A stretch of 64,000 bases of DNA. Source: Parus major (lineage: Eukaryota; Chordata; Aves; Passeriformes; Paridae). The notes beneath the pieces are model-generated. The model did not search any database, was not told where the DNA came from, and saw nothing but the letters and a program-made list of their open reading frames with translations. The number at the start of each line of letters is the position of its first letter. The first letter of the stretch is position 1. A program made the position numbers and the translations under genes. The stretch spans positions 941,282 through 1,005,281 of the forward strand of contig NC_031771.1 of NCBI RefSeq assembly GCF_001522545.3, in the 5' to 3' direction. Shown here one piece after another: positions 22,701 to 32,400 of this stretch.

Positions 22701-24306
22701 TTTATAAAGGTTGTCCACTGGGATCCATTTGCAGTGAATTCTCCTCTCAAAAAGGGAAAATTAAGATTTAAAGTGGGCTGGGAAAGTCATCTGCCCTGTC
22801 ATGGTATGTTGTCTTGTAACAAATGTGAAACTCGTTCTGTAACTCTAGGTACTGCTCCAAGCAGACAGTGTAGAGGTACTGACTGGAAACAGATTGGAAC
22901 ATTTTCGTAGGGGGAAATGCTCCTTATACCGATTTATTCTGAGTACATTGCAACCAAAAAACACAAAGAAAGCCAGCTCCCCCAGCTTGTCTGCTCTGCT
23001 GTGGCTTCATCCCAGGAGAGAGAACTGCTGCATGGAAATGGACTGGGCAAGGTCTTGCTGCTGGTGGGTCTGTCCACTTAGGTGAATAAAATCACACCCA
23101 GCTCTAGAGATGCCCAGGATTTCTCTCTGCTTCCATGCTCTTTTCCAAGAGCTGTCATGCCACTGCTCAGCTTCAGAAAATTCTCTTTTTCCCTTTGCTT
23201 GTCCTCAAAGCTGAAAGGGCTGGGATGGCAGGGGCGAAGCCCTGCTGTTTTCCTGCAGCTGGCTTTCCTCCTGTCCTTTGTCCCTGCTACACACAGACCA
23301 GCTCTGATGTCCCCTCTGTGAGTAGGAGTAGGCAGATGGGAGGAAAATGCAGTACCTGGAGACTTCCAGCCTCTCTGCCCCTATCAGTTTATAGTCTAAG
23401 GGCAACCTGAACTGCACTGAACTGGTGATATCCAGAGAAAGGAGGAAAGGGTGGTAGAATCTGCCTTAGACAAGAGGTCAGAGAAGTAGTTTCAGTTTAT
23501 ATCTTCTGTGAGTTGCACTGTTTTACCCTCCTGGCTTTGCACGGTGTCAATGTCAATATTCATGCCAGATATTCAAGGAAAATCAGAACTTTCTTTTACA
23601 ACAATTTCTGCTTATTTAAAATAGGATACTAAAAAAGAGTGGTAAGTGAAAAGAATTGTAAGAAAATGTTCTTTTACTATTCTGTATGTGCTATAGGTGA
23701 ATTAACTGTGCCATTTATGCTTCAGTACCCTAAAAAGAAAACCACCAAAAGCACCAGAATGACATAAATGTCCAGAATGAAAAAAGAAAACATGAAGTTA
23801 CTTTGGATGGGTGACTTTTTTTTTTTTTTCTTTTTTGCTTAGGCAGGTCTTGGCACAGGTAAATTAATTTATTTGAATTCTTCCAGACTTTTATTTCAAC
23901 AAAACATGTTGATTAAAGCTAACCAGTAATGGAGAGTAGTCGTTTTTTAAGATAGCCTTTAAAAGCATGCAGACTTTTATTGAGTAAGATTATACAGCCA
24001 TGCCCTTCCATTATTACTGTGTATGCATAGCCTTGGATCAGAGGCACAGGAAACAGTTAAAAGGAATAAATTTTTAAGTTTAAATGATATATGTATAAGT
24101 GATATATATGAAGGCTATGTGTTGTATGAAGTCTATGTGCAAGTAGCCTGTATAGAAGCTAAGAAAATTTTCCTGACTGTGTCTACTTCTTCATCTCTCC
24201 TACAAAATTTTACCATGTATATGCTTTTATCTTTGCAGGCAGGGTAACCATAACATTGCAAATCCTCTTGGAAGTCATCCCAGCAGAGGAAGATCAGAAA
24301 TCATGA
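4673..24306 (+). CDS. SLC7A11: SLC7A11 (xCT), last six coding exons; 5' part outside window
   Basis: xCT is the light chain of system xc-. At the plasma membrane it pairs with SLC3A2 and exchanges intracellular glutamate for extracellular cystine, feeding glutathione synthesis. Six exons of 124, 104, 97, 150, 178 and 68 coding nt join in frame at AG/GT borders. They give about 239 residues, close to half of the roughly 501 of human xCT, and cover TM7 to TM12 and the cytoplasmic C-terminus. Recognition rests on near-identity to xCT across stretches such as [42 protein letters not shown] and [10 protein letters not shown]. The Cys matching human Cys327 (codon 6005-6007) and the Arg matching human Arg396 (codon 10139-10141) are present. 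The disulfide Cys that binds SLC3A2 and the start codon lie upstream. No frameshift or stop is seen, so the gene appears functional. A sibling SLC7 light chain is unlikely given the xCT-specific C-terminal exon. Confidence 0.97.
5942..6045 (+). CDS. SLC7A11: SLC7A11 exon, TM8 (104 nt)
   Basis: It is preceded by a pyrimidine-rich tract ending CTAACAG and followed by donor GTGAGC at 6046. It encodes [17 protein letters not shown], then [17 protein letters not shown], which is TM8. The Cys codon at 6005-6007 corresponds to human Cys327, a residue shown to sit near the transport pathway. The exon ends two bases into an Arg codon. Confidence 0.97.
6497..6593 (+). CDS. SLC7A11: SLC7A11 exon, TM8-TM9 loop (97 nt)
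   Basis: The acceptor TACCAG ends at 6496; the first G completes the Arg codon from the previous exon. The exon encodes [15 protein letters not shown], then [17 protein letters not shown], the strongly conserved intracellular loop of SLC7 light chains. The donor is GTAAAT at 6594. Human has Leu-Phe-Tyr where this bird has Met-Phe-Phe. Confidence 0.97.
6594..10069 (+). other. SLC7A11 intron
   Basis: Noncoding AT-rich sequence between the loop exon and the TM9-TM10 exon. The only distinct block is the GC-richer repeat-like segment at about 8030-8600. Nothing else supportable is seen. Confidence 0.8.
8030..8600. repeat. Unclassified repeat-like block with internal duplication
   Basis: The segment is richer in GC and CCC/CTC runs than the flanking intron and has sharp-looking edges. 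It contains two imperfect copies of a unit of about 88 bp, beginning GCTGGCTTCACCAGTC near 8402 and GCTGGGGTCACCAGTC near 8490. Open frames overlap in all three + frames, which fits repetitive, stop-poor sequence better than a gene. It may be an LTR fragment, but I could not find TG/CA ends. Confidence 0.4.
10070..10219 (+). CDS. SLC7A11: SLC7A11 exon, TM9-TM10 (150 nt)
   Basis: The acceptor is TTTTGCAG at 10062-10069 and the donor is GTAACA at 10220. It encodes [20 protein letters not shown], then [20 protein letters not shown] and [10 protein letters not shown]. The Arg in SFARW (codon 10139-10141) matches human Arg396 of TM10, which has been implicated in substrate binding. Human has Cys-Pro-Asp-Met-His where this has Arg-Pro-Asp-Met-Pro. 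Both ends fall on codon boundaries. Confidence 0.97.
10220..10723 (+). other. SLC7A11 intron, before the provirus
   Basis: Ordinary intronic sequence. Its last five bases, ATGTC at 10719-10723, are the proposed left target-site duplication of the provirus. Confidence 0.6.
10724..12019 (+). repeat. 5' LTR of the ERVL-like provirus, interrupted
   Basis: It starts TGTTGGGGATTAGG and aligns with the 3' LTR over 10724-10818 and again from about 11482 to 12019. The 658 bp in between are absent from the 3' LTR and look like a later insertion. A shared AGTAAA near 11964 could serve as a poly(A) signal. The end is placed at the CA of 12018-12019, seven bases before the primer-binding site begins. Confidence 0.8.
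10819..11476 (-). mobile_element. Solo LTR inserted into the 5' LTR of the provirus
   Basis: The segment is flanked by GGTGG on both sides (10814-10818 and 11477-11481), and the 3' LTR has a single GGTGG at the same point. It begins TG and ends CG, so one terminal base looks mutated. Read on the minus strand it has a TATA-like TATAAA at 11100-11105 and AATAAA at 10920-10925, about 175 bp downstream, which is LTR architecture. Inside are two imperfect direct copies of a unit containing CATTGTGCAGGG and CTCACC...AGGAACGAGGGCA (11172-11252 and 11266-11320). Confidence 0.7.
12026..12044 (+). other. Primer-binding site of the provirus
   Basis: TGGTGCTCAACAGTGGGGC directly follows the 5' LTR. It resembles the tRNA-Lys(1,2) primer site (TGGCGCCCAACGTGGGGC) with two changes and one inserted base. 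No other candidate lies nearby. Confidence 0.65.
12109..13926 (+). pseudogene. gag remnant of the ERVL-like provirus
   Basis: The retroviral capsid/structural region. An ATG frame runs 12109-12702 and, after a single in-frame TAA, continues 12703-13290. Similarity then moves to another + frame (about 13290-13500, with [16 protein letters not shown]) and back to the first (13480-13926). There are therefore at least one stop and two frameshifts. The N-terminal part has a hydrophobic stretch near 12500-12535 ([13 protein letters not shown]). The middle is Pro/Glu-rich, and the C-terminal part has a charged coiled-coil-like run ([15 protein letters not shown]). I see no CCHC zinc knuckle. The assignment to gag rests mainly on position between the primer site and protease, not on a clear motif. 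Confidence 0.65.
13978..14309 (+). pseudogene. Retroviral aspartic protease remnant
   Basis: One open frame contains [11 protein letters not shown] with the catalytic Asp-Thr-Gly-Ala (14035-14046) and, about 57 residues later, CILGVDFL, which matches the second conserved Ile-Leu-Gly segment of retroviral proteases. The frame ends at TAA 14308-14310 before the RT region. It lies between gag and pol as expected. It is the best preserved domain of the provirus but has no intact upstream gag frame to be expressed from. Confidence 0.8.
14313..15180 (+). pseudogene. Reverse transcriptase remnant (pol)
   Basis: RT landmarks appear in order: [13 protein letters not shown] near 14500, a second frame with [16 protein letters not shown] near 14660, and the active-site YIDD at 14858-14869. 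The breaks are a frameshift between 14540 and 14552, TGA at 14738-14740, further stops near 14765, and TGA at 14876-14878 two codons after YIDDI. A downstream stretch with [12 protein letters not shown] near 15210 is the connection/thumb-type region. The domain is clearly retroviral but dead. Confidence 0.85.
15720..16200 (+). pseudogene. RNase H remnant (pol)
   Basis: The frame from 15746 has ALFTDGN with the first catalytic Asp (15785-15787) and [15 protein letters not shown] with the catalytic Glu. The third catalytic position reads HYTYS instead of a TDS-type motif, an Asp-to-Tyr change, and is followed at once by a TGA. Similarity continues beyond the stop ([11 protein letters not shown]). 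Frame breaks lie on both sides. Confidence 0.8.
16240..17102 (+). pseudogene. Integrase remnant (pol)
   Basis: The zinc-binding HHCC domain is visible at 16259-16390 (HDASGHQ... and DCETC). The catalytic core follows: an Asp in WQIDYITLP (16463-16465), then in another frame ESDNGTHF (Asp 16636-16638) and KVERCNG (Glu 16744-16746). The last two are 36 codons apart, the D-x35-E spacing of retroviral integrases. A TAG follows the zinc domain and a TGA lies at 16864-16866. The C-terminal part continues at 16920-17102 (GMLGKTVWV...). The frame that follows holds no envelope gene. Confidence 0.85.
17208..17229 (+). other. Polypurine tract of the provirus
   Basis: GGGAAAAAAATCGGAGTGG lies directly before the TG that opens the 3' LTR, the position used to prime plus-strand DNA. 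Confidence 0.6.
17230..17964 (+). repeat. 3' LTR of the ERVL-like provirus
   Basis: It starts TGTTGGGGGTAGG and aligns with the two halves of the 5' LTR up to the CA at 17865-17866. It then runs on for about 98 bp (TATAATAATTCGGAGGGAGG through GCCGAGGCA) with no counterpart in the 5' LTR. I place the end at 17964 because it ends CA and is followed by ATGTT, nearly matching the left flank ATGTC. If the LTR ends at 17866 instead, no target duplication is seen. Confidence 0.65.
17970..19139 (+). other. SLC7A11 intron after the provirus
   Basis: AT-rich intronic sequence leading to the TM11 exon, with a normal pyrimidine-rich acceptor region. No other feature is seen. Confidence 0.8.
19140..19317 (+). 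CDS. SLC7A11: SLC7A11 exon, TM11-TM12 (178 nt)
   Basis: The acceptor is ATTTTTCAG ending at 19139 and the donor is GTAAGT at 19318. It encodes [19 protein letters not shown] (TM11), a short [10 protein letters not shown] loop, then TM12 ending in [19 protein letters not shown]. It is separated from the previous exon by an 8.9-kb intron that contains a provirus. The last base starts a Gly codon finished in the final exon. Confidence 0.97.
19318..24238 (+). other. SLC7A11 last intron
   Basis: A 4.9-kb intron before the terminal exon. It contains T-runs near 21465-21488 and 23817-23830 but no repeat or gene that I can name. Confidence 0.8.
24239..24306 (+). CDS. SLC7A11: SLC7A11 terminal coding exon and stop
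   Basis: The acceptor CTTTGCAG ends at 24238. Two bases complete a Gly codon, then the exon reads [23 protein letters not shown] and stops at TGA 24304-24306. This matches the cytoplasmic tail of human xCT (TLQIILEV...PEEDKL) but ends in QKS, with one added Ala before the acidic run. The exon phase closes the whole six-exon frame exactly, which supports the model. Confidence 0.95.
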
Positions 24307-26410
24307 TCATCATGTACAGCTTTTGGCTTGGTGTTTCATTTCTACCTGAAATAAAAAGAGTAGGGAGACTTACTCCCCTTCCTAACATGCTGCAAACTGG
24401 AGGAACAAGTCACTTACCAGAATTGTCTTTTATAATGCTGTTGCAAAAAAATTTTTTAACACGGTTATGTATATATAGAAAGCAAGTACTTGTGTTATGA
24501 GGGAACCCTTTACTATTTCTTTTGGTACAGTGTCTTATTTTAACAAACTGCATTTGTTTTCCTTGTCACTGAAGATAGGTTCAAGTACTGTATAATAGCT
24601 GGGTGAACTGTGAAGAATGTACCTTGCTTTCTGTCCCTGGAGATCTCAAATCTCACCAGGGCAAGGATGAGATAAAGCTGCTGAGTTTCACATACTACAT
24701 TCTTCCCATCAATGTCTTTGGCAGCCTGATGTGACTTCTTTTGACCTGCTGGAAGCCCCAGGACACTGATGCAGAAGCACCACTCCCCAGACCTTTGTGA
24801 TGGCAAACTCAAGATTTCTTCATTACAGAGTTCTAATACTGTAGCCAACAAAAACATGTTTTGAGACTTAATAATTCTGCCAGTGGGGCAGAAAGATTTT
24901 AGCATGGGAATTTTATGCAGGTTAAATTTTATGCATGTTAAATTTTTTACCAGGCTAGAATTGTTTTACCAGTGTTTGTGTACCCACACACACAAAATCC
25001 AGCAAGTTGAGCAATGACCTTCAAATGAGTCAAAATATTTGAATGTCACCTCCACTGCTATATGAATATTTTCTGTCTGGAAGCATATGGTTCTCCAGTT
25101 ATCAGTCAGGCAAATCTGATTTTAAAGTTTTATTGTCAGCATTGGTGGGCAGAAATAGATGTCAGTTAGTGGGAACATGGTAGAGACATGACAATAAATG
25201 CAGTACTTTTTTATGAATAAGGTATAAGACAGGTAACAGCAGATTTGCTGGTTCGAATAGGATGTGTGCCTGATCTGTGGGCTTTTCACTCAAGCACACT
25301 CCAGTTAACAGGGCTTTGGAACACTGAGGAACATGTGTTTTTCCTGTCTTCTCATGGGTTTTATCTCAGCAGAAACAGAGAAAGACCTTCAAAACTGATA
25401 AAATAAAATTAAGTTCATCTCCAGAACTATTTTTTGAGCTGAGTTCTGGCCCAAATATGAGCTGAAATTTTGCTCTTTTAAAAATATAATTGTATAGTTA
25501 AAGAAGTTTTTAAATACTTAGAAATTGAGTTTTGTATTCTTAATGACTACCAAGCCTTAAGGTTAAGTTTTATTATCACCCTATGAAGAACACCTAACTA
25601 CTGAATGCACTACTATTTGAGCTGTCTGCTTTCAGTAAGTCACATTTCATGAAAATTCTTATGGAACTAAACAACATTTAACTTCCTAAATTGGGAGAAA
25701 AGCACAACTAGTAACCAGAACACTACAGTAAAAGGAGTCTGTGTATTGTATATGTGTTGTATATATCCAGAATATTTACTGCTTTAAAGGCTTTAAAGGT
25801 ACAGTAATGTGTCTTAAATGCATACATGTTTTTTGATTTGTATCTCTGGTGGAATTTCACAAATGTAGGGAAATGCAGGTAACTGCTTATGGAGAAGAGC
25901 AGTAATTTAAGACACAGAAAGCATTTTGGAAATTATTTTTCTTTAAATGTTTTCTGTTTACAGTAATTTAGTGTTATTTGAATTTTTTTAGGCAAACTTT
26001 TTGAGAGATTTTTTTGTGTGGGCAGTGGATGTGTTTATTTAGTACTTATATTTGGGTCACAATTCTGCCTTGAGGCCATCTTCTGCCATCCCTTTTCATC
26101 GGGGTTTGGCCTCTGTCATCATGGAGCATTTTCAAAGTACACAAACTCTTCTTCTCTCTGACAAAAATAAACTGTCTGGCACCTTGCAGGAATGCACCTA
26201 ACCCATTCCTTCCCTAATGAATGCAAAGTGCATGGGATCAAGAGCAAAACCACTTCCAGAGCAACAGTGGATGTGACTTTTTAACTCTGTTTCATTCCCA
26301 TGTATTCACTCCTGTTGTGCCACATTACTTGAAAGTTTAATTATAGGCAGTATTAACTTGTAGAAATAAATGGGCTTCATAAATAAAACCGAATGTTGCT
26401 TTTTTTCCCC
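24307..26410 (+). other. SLC7A11: Likely SLC7A11 3' UTR (extent uncertain)
   Basis: This is AT-rich noncoding sequence directly after the stop codon. AATAAA occurs at 24350-24355, only about 45 nt past the stop. A tandem pair lies at 26365-26370 and 26382-26387, followed by a T-rich and GT-rich stretch, which is the better-looking poly(A) site. Mammalian SLC7A11 has a long 3' UTR, so a distal site is plausible. RNA evidence would be needed to fix the end. Confidence 0.45.
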
Positions 26411-29400
26411 ATTGTGGTCTGTAGGGTTTAGAAATGTTTCTGAAGCCTGATTCAGTGATCATATTTTTACTAGCTTTAGTTCATGAAAAGGGTTAATTTA
26501 TCCCAAGGGAAATCCTAGGACTTGTTGATTGTGAAGTTGTATAATTTAGGAAGGAAAAAAATTATATGCAAAATAAAAATTGGGTTTTTTGAAGGTGCAT
26601 GGGGATTTTAATTTCAGGTTTAGTTTCATTAGCACATGCAAGTACAGTACAAAATAATGTAATTGGGTTTCCATTATGAAAGATAGTATTAAGGATTTTC
26701 ATTACACTTTTGAAAGTAAGGCATATTTTCAGAAATTGAGGAAAAACATTTTTTTGAAAGCATGAAGTTCTCTTATAAGATTGTTAAGTATTTTTTTCTG
26801 AGTCATAGAGAAAATTCTTCTAGAATAAAGGATAGACTTTGTATATACTTTTTCTTATTAGGGCCTGAGGTGGTCAGGCCAATGAGACTATTTCTGTTGA
26901 GAATTTCAGTGTTTCTTCTTTTTCTTGCCTTTTGCACTTTTATATCAACTGGATGTGCCAAAAGATACCTTTCTTTTTGTTTAGGTGGTTGTTGCTGGTT
27001 TTTTTCTTCTTTAAATTTCTTCCTTTTCTGGGTTATAGGTAAAAGTATCACTAAAGTCAAGAGAAATTAATGTCTTACGTCAGTAGGAAATACTGCTCAG
27101 GTTTAGCGTAACACAGAGAAACCACTCAGCACTTTGAAGACTCTGAATGGGCTGACAGGCCTTTGCATCTCCTAATCTAGAGAATCACAATTACAGCCCC
27201 ATAACAATTACTTATTTTCAATTCAAATTGCAATAGAGGCTTCTTTTGACCAAAATACATCTTCTGTATTTTTCAATCTGAATGAAAAACAAACCAAAAA
27301 ACTTTGCTTGCCAGAGGTTCATGTGCCTTTTACTATATGTATATAAATATAACTCTATGTCTGAAGGTGTATGATCCTGCTTTTTTTTGATTTCACAGGA
27401 ATATCAGGCTTCAGTTTAAGAATAGTTTTCAAATATTTTTCTACAGAAGAAGGTAGTAGTTACCTGTATCCACAAGGTGCTTAATTGTGTTGATGTAACA
27501 AGATAAAAAGGATTTCCCATTATGTTCAGTACCCTCCAGGATTTCTGACTTAAAAATTAGCCATATATCAGGATCCAAACAGATTTTAATTAGCATAAGT
27601 CTTTGAGAAATGGAGATACTTAATTTTTTCAATGTACCTATCAAATATTACATTTAATGACCAGCAGACCACAGATAGCTTGGACAGCAGAGCATGGAGC
27701 AGGTAATGAACATACTGAAATCCAATATAAAACTTGTATTTATGTCTGCAAAAGATGCAAAGTACCAAGTCTGGCATTTGAACCCAGGTAGGAGTGGTCA
27801 GGGGGAAGTGCGGGATGACAATGTGTGATGACCCCTATCTGGTTAGAGGGTAGCTGCCCAAGGCTGGAGACTCTTCTACAGGACAACCATCCCAAGAATG
27901 TATACTTGTGGCCATGCCAGTTTGTGTCCTGCCTAAGGTGCTGTGGAGTCCCTTTTAGCCTAGCTCTTCCCCTGGCAGGATAAGTCTTATGGAAGGCTGG
28001 TACTGTCAAAGGGACAGATTGAGATATCCCTGTGCCTTTTCTGTAGAAGACATCACTTGTGATTTTTCTTTTACCCTTTGAACATCCCCCTGCATTCTTT
28101 GAACCATTCCTCCCTGATGGTGTCTGGAGTAACTGAGAAAATCCTCCATGCCTTAAACACCTCTGGGGATTTGTTGAGACTTGGCAAACTGATGGAGTTT
28201 TTTTTGTTGCCTTCAGAAGCCTGTCGAATTTTGTTGTGTCTTAGTCCGTGTTTAATTTGTTTTCTATTGTATTTTTGACAAGGAACTCTTGGGGAACATG
28301 TAAACAATTTACACAATTTCTGTTGACATCTGCTTTCTTGTTTCTTTTTTATTCAAAGAAACTTCTGAAATAATTTTTCCTGGAAGTGCAAAGATCCAAA
28401 TGGATAAAACACCTGTTCCAACAAAGGATTAACTTTATAAAGAGAGAATGTGGATTCTCTTCATATTCCCTGTAACAGGAAGTCTCTATGCTGTTGTGAT
28501 GTATATCAGAGCTTTGATATTTTCTAAATATGATATTGGTGATGATCCAACATGATTATAGATATGCTGCAGCTATAGTCAGTTTTATGCTGCTGTAGCT
28601 TATTCTCTGCTCCTAACTCAGGCTACAAAATGTTCCCACTGCTAAGTTTTCTACAAGCCTTTTTCAGATCCAGGAATTCACCTATATCTCCTTTGAAAGG
28701 GAAGTGTCATCTCTTCCTTTATGGTGCACCCCTGTCCCTAGAGCTGGATGTTAGCAGATCATCTTAGCTCTAGACAGGCTCTTTGGTGATCCCAGAGTTT
28801 CTTCTGTTCAAGGGAAGTTGGAGCCCTAGGTTTCAAAAAGTAGCTGGCTTTTGAAATCACCTCTCTTCTTTGTGCTTAAAATGTTTCATAAAACTTTTAG
28901 ATAGAAATTTTGGTGCTGTTTTTTAATGTGGTTTTGTGTGTGTGTGTGATTTTTATTTTTTTCTCCTCCCTGTTAGTTATGAGAAGTTAAATGTTATGGG
29001 ATCTTCTAATTCTACCCTGTGCCTTTGGCTCTGCCTGAAGAAAGCCACTTGATGCAGTTTTAGCTGCCAATATCTCTTTGTCACTCAGTCATTACAGTGT
29101 AATTGGATCTAAAGTACATGTATAATTTGCTGTAGCAATGCTGGCTTGTCTTAGTTATGACTTCCAGCTGATTTCTAACTATACTCATCAATGAATATGC
29201 ATAGCATAGCAGTCAGACTGGTGCAGATGAATAACTCTTCTTGAGAACTGGAGCTTTCATGCTATCCACGTGTCAACTGCTTAAAAGCATCAAGGCAGGA
29301 TCTCTGGCTTAAACTGGATGGAGGCTTTCAGGAGGGATTATGTCACAGCACAGGACACAATGAGTGCAAAGCCTGAGATGTTTTAGATTCTGTATATGTG

Positions 29401-32400
29401 TGCATGCTTCCACATTTGGCAAAATTTCTGGGAGAAAATGAAGAAAATCTGAGACATATAAACGTGACCTCCTAGGCAGACAATTTCCCTAGTGCTTTCT
29501 TCTGCATTCACCTTAACAGAAGGGTACAAATACATTTTCACTGAGAGCATTTCTATTCAGTGTCTTGTCTGCAAGCCAACTCTTTGAAACGTCTGTATTT
29601 AATTTAAAATTAGCTGGTTGCTACTCTTGCCCATCTGCTTGTGACTTTTTTAAACCTCCTATTTTTCGTCACCTGAAACTGTCATGTCACAGCTGGTTTT
29701 CTAGGCTGTAACAGTACTTTTAAAAAGTAACATGGTCAGAAATTAGGGTCATATAAAGCTCTAAAGCAGTTCTAAGTAGCTCCCTACTTAGAGATTCATA
29801 TAGTTTTGTTTGCAGATTGCAGCCAGAGGATCTTAAAGTTTATCACAGAAAATACTCCGCTCCTCTCAGGTATCAAGGATGTGTTGTTTTAATAGAATCC
29901 TTGCACTTGCACTCCAACACCTGATTAGAGGTCTGACTTGGCCAACTTGGCATGAAAACTCTGTGGGGATAGTGAGAGATTTGAACAAGCTGAAAGACAT
30001 GCACAACAATGAATTTTATGATTAGCCATGTACATATACTTAATTACTTGCATATTTTCAATTACCAATACCCTCTTAAAAAAAAAATCTGTTGTCCTGT
30101 TCTAGAGAGACATTTCAGTTTTCCTGCGTTTGTTTTTTTGTTTTTTTGAGTTGCTTTTTTGTGTGTGTGTTTTTTGGTTTGGGTTTGGTTTTTGGATTTT
30201 TGTTTTCATTTTTCTTTCCTTTGGTTTTGAGCCTTATATTCAGGACAGCTTCCCCAGGCGTTCTGCTTGAAATCTGGGGCAGACAAAGAAGGTTTTAGGA
30301 AATTCTCATTGTATTTTCTCTACATTTGTTGCACAGTGCAATTCAGTATTCAAAAATTACTTATGGCTGCTGTTAGTATTTCTCATCTCTGTTTGATAAT
30401 TCATGTACCAGATTTATTTAAAATTGATCATTAAACATCAGGGGATTTGATGTTTGTTCCACATGCAGCAGCTCACCATTGACAAACTCCAGTGCTTTGT
30501 ACCAATGCTAAGCCATACCTTTGATTTGGTAATAAATATAGGAGTCAGAGGCAGAATAAATACGATCCTGTACTGTCAGGTTGGCAGAGATGATTGATCA
30601 TACCTTTCTGACAGCACTGCATTTGACTGCAAGTATCATGCAGCCCTACTTTAGATCATATAGAGGCATCTAGATGATGAAAAGCAGGCTGGCTTAGAGG
30701 ACAGCATACAGTGCTGCACCACTGTCATGTTTATTTAGTAGCATGTGTCTGCTAAAATGCTTCAGGTTGTAGCTTATGGTAATAATTCTCTCTTGTGTTG
30801 AATCCATCTTGGCCCATTTTTATTTCTTTACCCATACTTTAAACAAAAATTGTTTTAAAAAATCTTTCCAAAATGGAAACATAAAGCCTTTCTCTAAAGC
30901 AGACATATGTGGCTAATAAAACAGCTAATCTCTGCACTCACTAAGAGTGCTGTTTTTAGAAATTAAATCATTATGTGTTAGTCAAAAGGTTAGGTGGTCA
31001 CCCAAACACTCATGTTCTTCCTGCTTTAGAAAAAAGGATCTTCTTTTTTAATACTATTTCTAAAGTATATTGCAGCAAGCACACAGCTATCCCCCATGAA
31101 ATAATAAATTGATATAGAATGTGTTGGGAAAATGTAGTAAGTCAGTATCATTAAAAAGCTCAGTGCACCACTCCAGCAACACAAAGCTGAGGTTGGAATT
31201 GCACACATCAAATGGTGTACACCAGTAAATCTGGCCCTGGTAATTTTATTGCAAATTACATACAAGCCTGAAAAACATTTAGATAATTGAAATTAACACT
31301 TTTAACAATGATCTATAAAGCAGTGAATGATAATCAAGAGGTTCTTTCAAGCTCTTTGCTGCAAACCTATAGTACTTCACACTCTATTTTTCTCCAATAT
31401 AAATGAGAGAAAATAACATGGATCCTCTTTTCCTTAAGAATAGAACATCTTTTTGGTAAGGTATCATATCAGCCACTAGTTTGCCAAATACTACAACTGT
31501 GCATGGGATGAAGGCTTGTTATTTTGGTCTTGTGTTGGAGTCTGAGATACAGAGTGTGTGCCCTTGTTTTTAATACTTAGTTCTAGAATTCAAAGAAACA
31601 CTGAATTTCATATAATATGAAATTCATGGGCATGTTTTCATGGTGATACATGAGAACAAATGCTAAAGTTAAATAAGAAAAGTGTAAATGCGTAGATTAG
31701 AAAGTTTCTTGAATCACTGGGTGAATGGGTTGAAGTTTAGAGTTTAAGGTAGTTTAGAGAGCAGGGGACAAGATGGAGGATTTAGGGTGTTGTCTCTTGT
31801 CCTTCTTCTTTCTTCTTCATGTTCTTTCCTAGGGGTTTTTGGGTAGTAGTAGGTGATTGGGTAGAAAATGCCTCAGTGCAGCACAAAGGTGTTGGGCCAT
31901 TGGGTCACTAATAAAAATAACTTAGTTGGCACCTGTTAATTGGGTAAATGGACATAGAAAAGACCTTGAAGAAGATCTTTGTTAGCCATTTTACCCCTTT
32001 ACTATCATAGTGCACATAGCTCCTTGTACCTTGTAATGCTGATAAGAAAAAATAAACAACTGAGGCCGAACAAGAGAAAAAACTCGCCTCCCGTCTCATC
32101 AATCTTCAGTTCAAAGGGAAAAGAACCCAAATCAAAAAATACATAAAAAGACAGTCTTGGGACAAAGTTAGATAAAAAAGGAGCTGTTGGAAAAACATTA
32201 AACTTTTTTTTTTTTTTTAATGCAAATCTGCACCTGTGTTTACTTATATCAAAGTGACTGTTCATACCAGATCATGTGAACATAGCCCTTGGGTAGGTGG
32301 AAAAGTTGCTGCAAACTTTGAAATCTTTTGCAGGGTGTAACCACTACTGGGAGACTTTGGATATTCTTCACTGATACTCTCAAAATTAAAAAGCTTTTTT

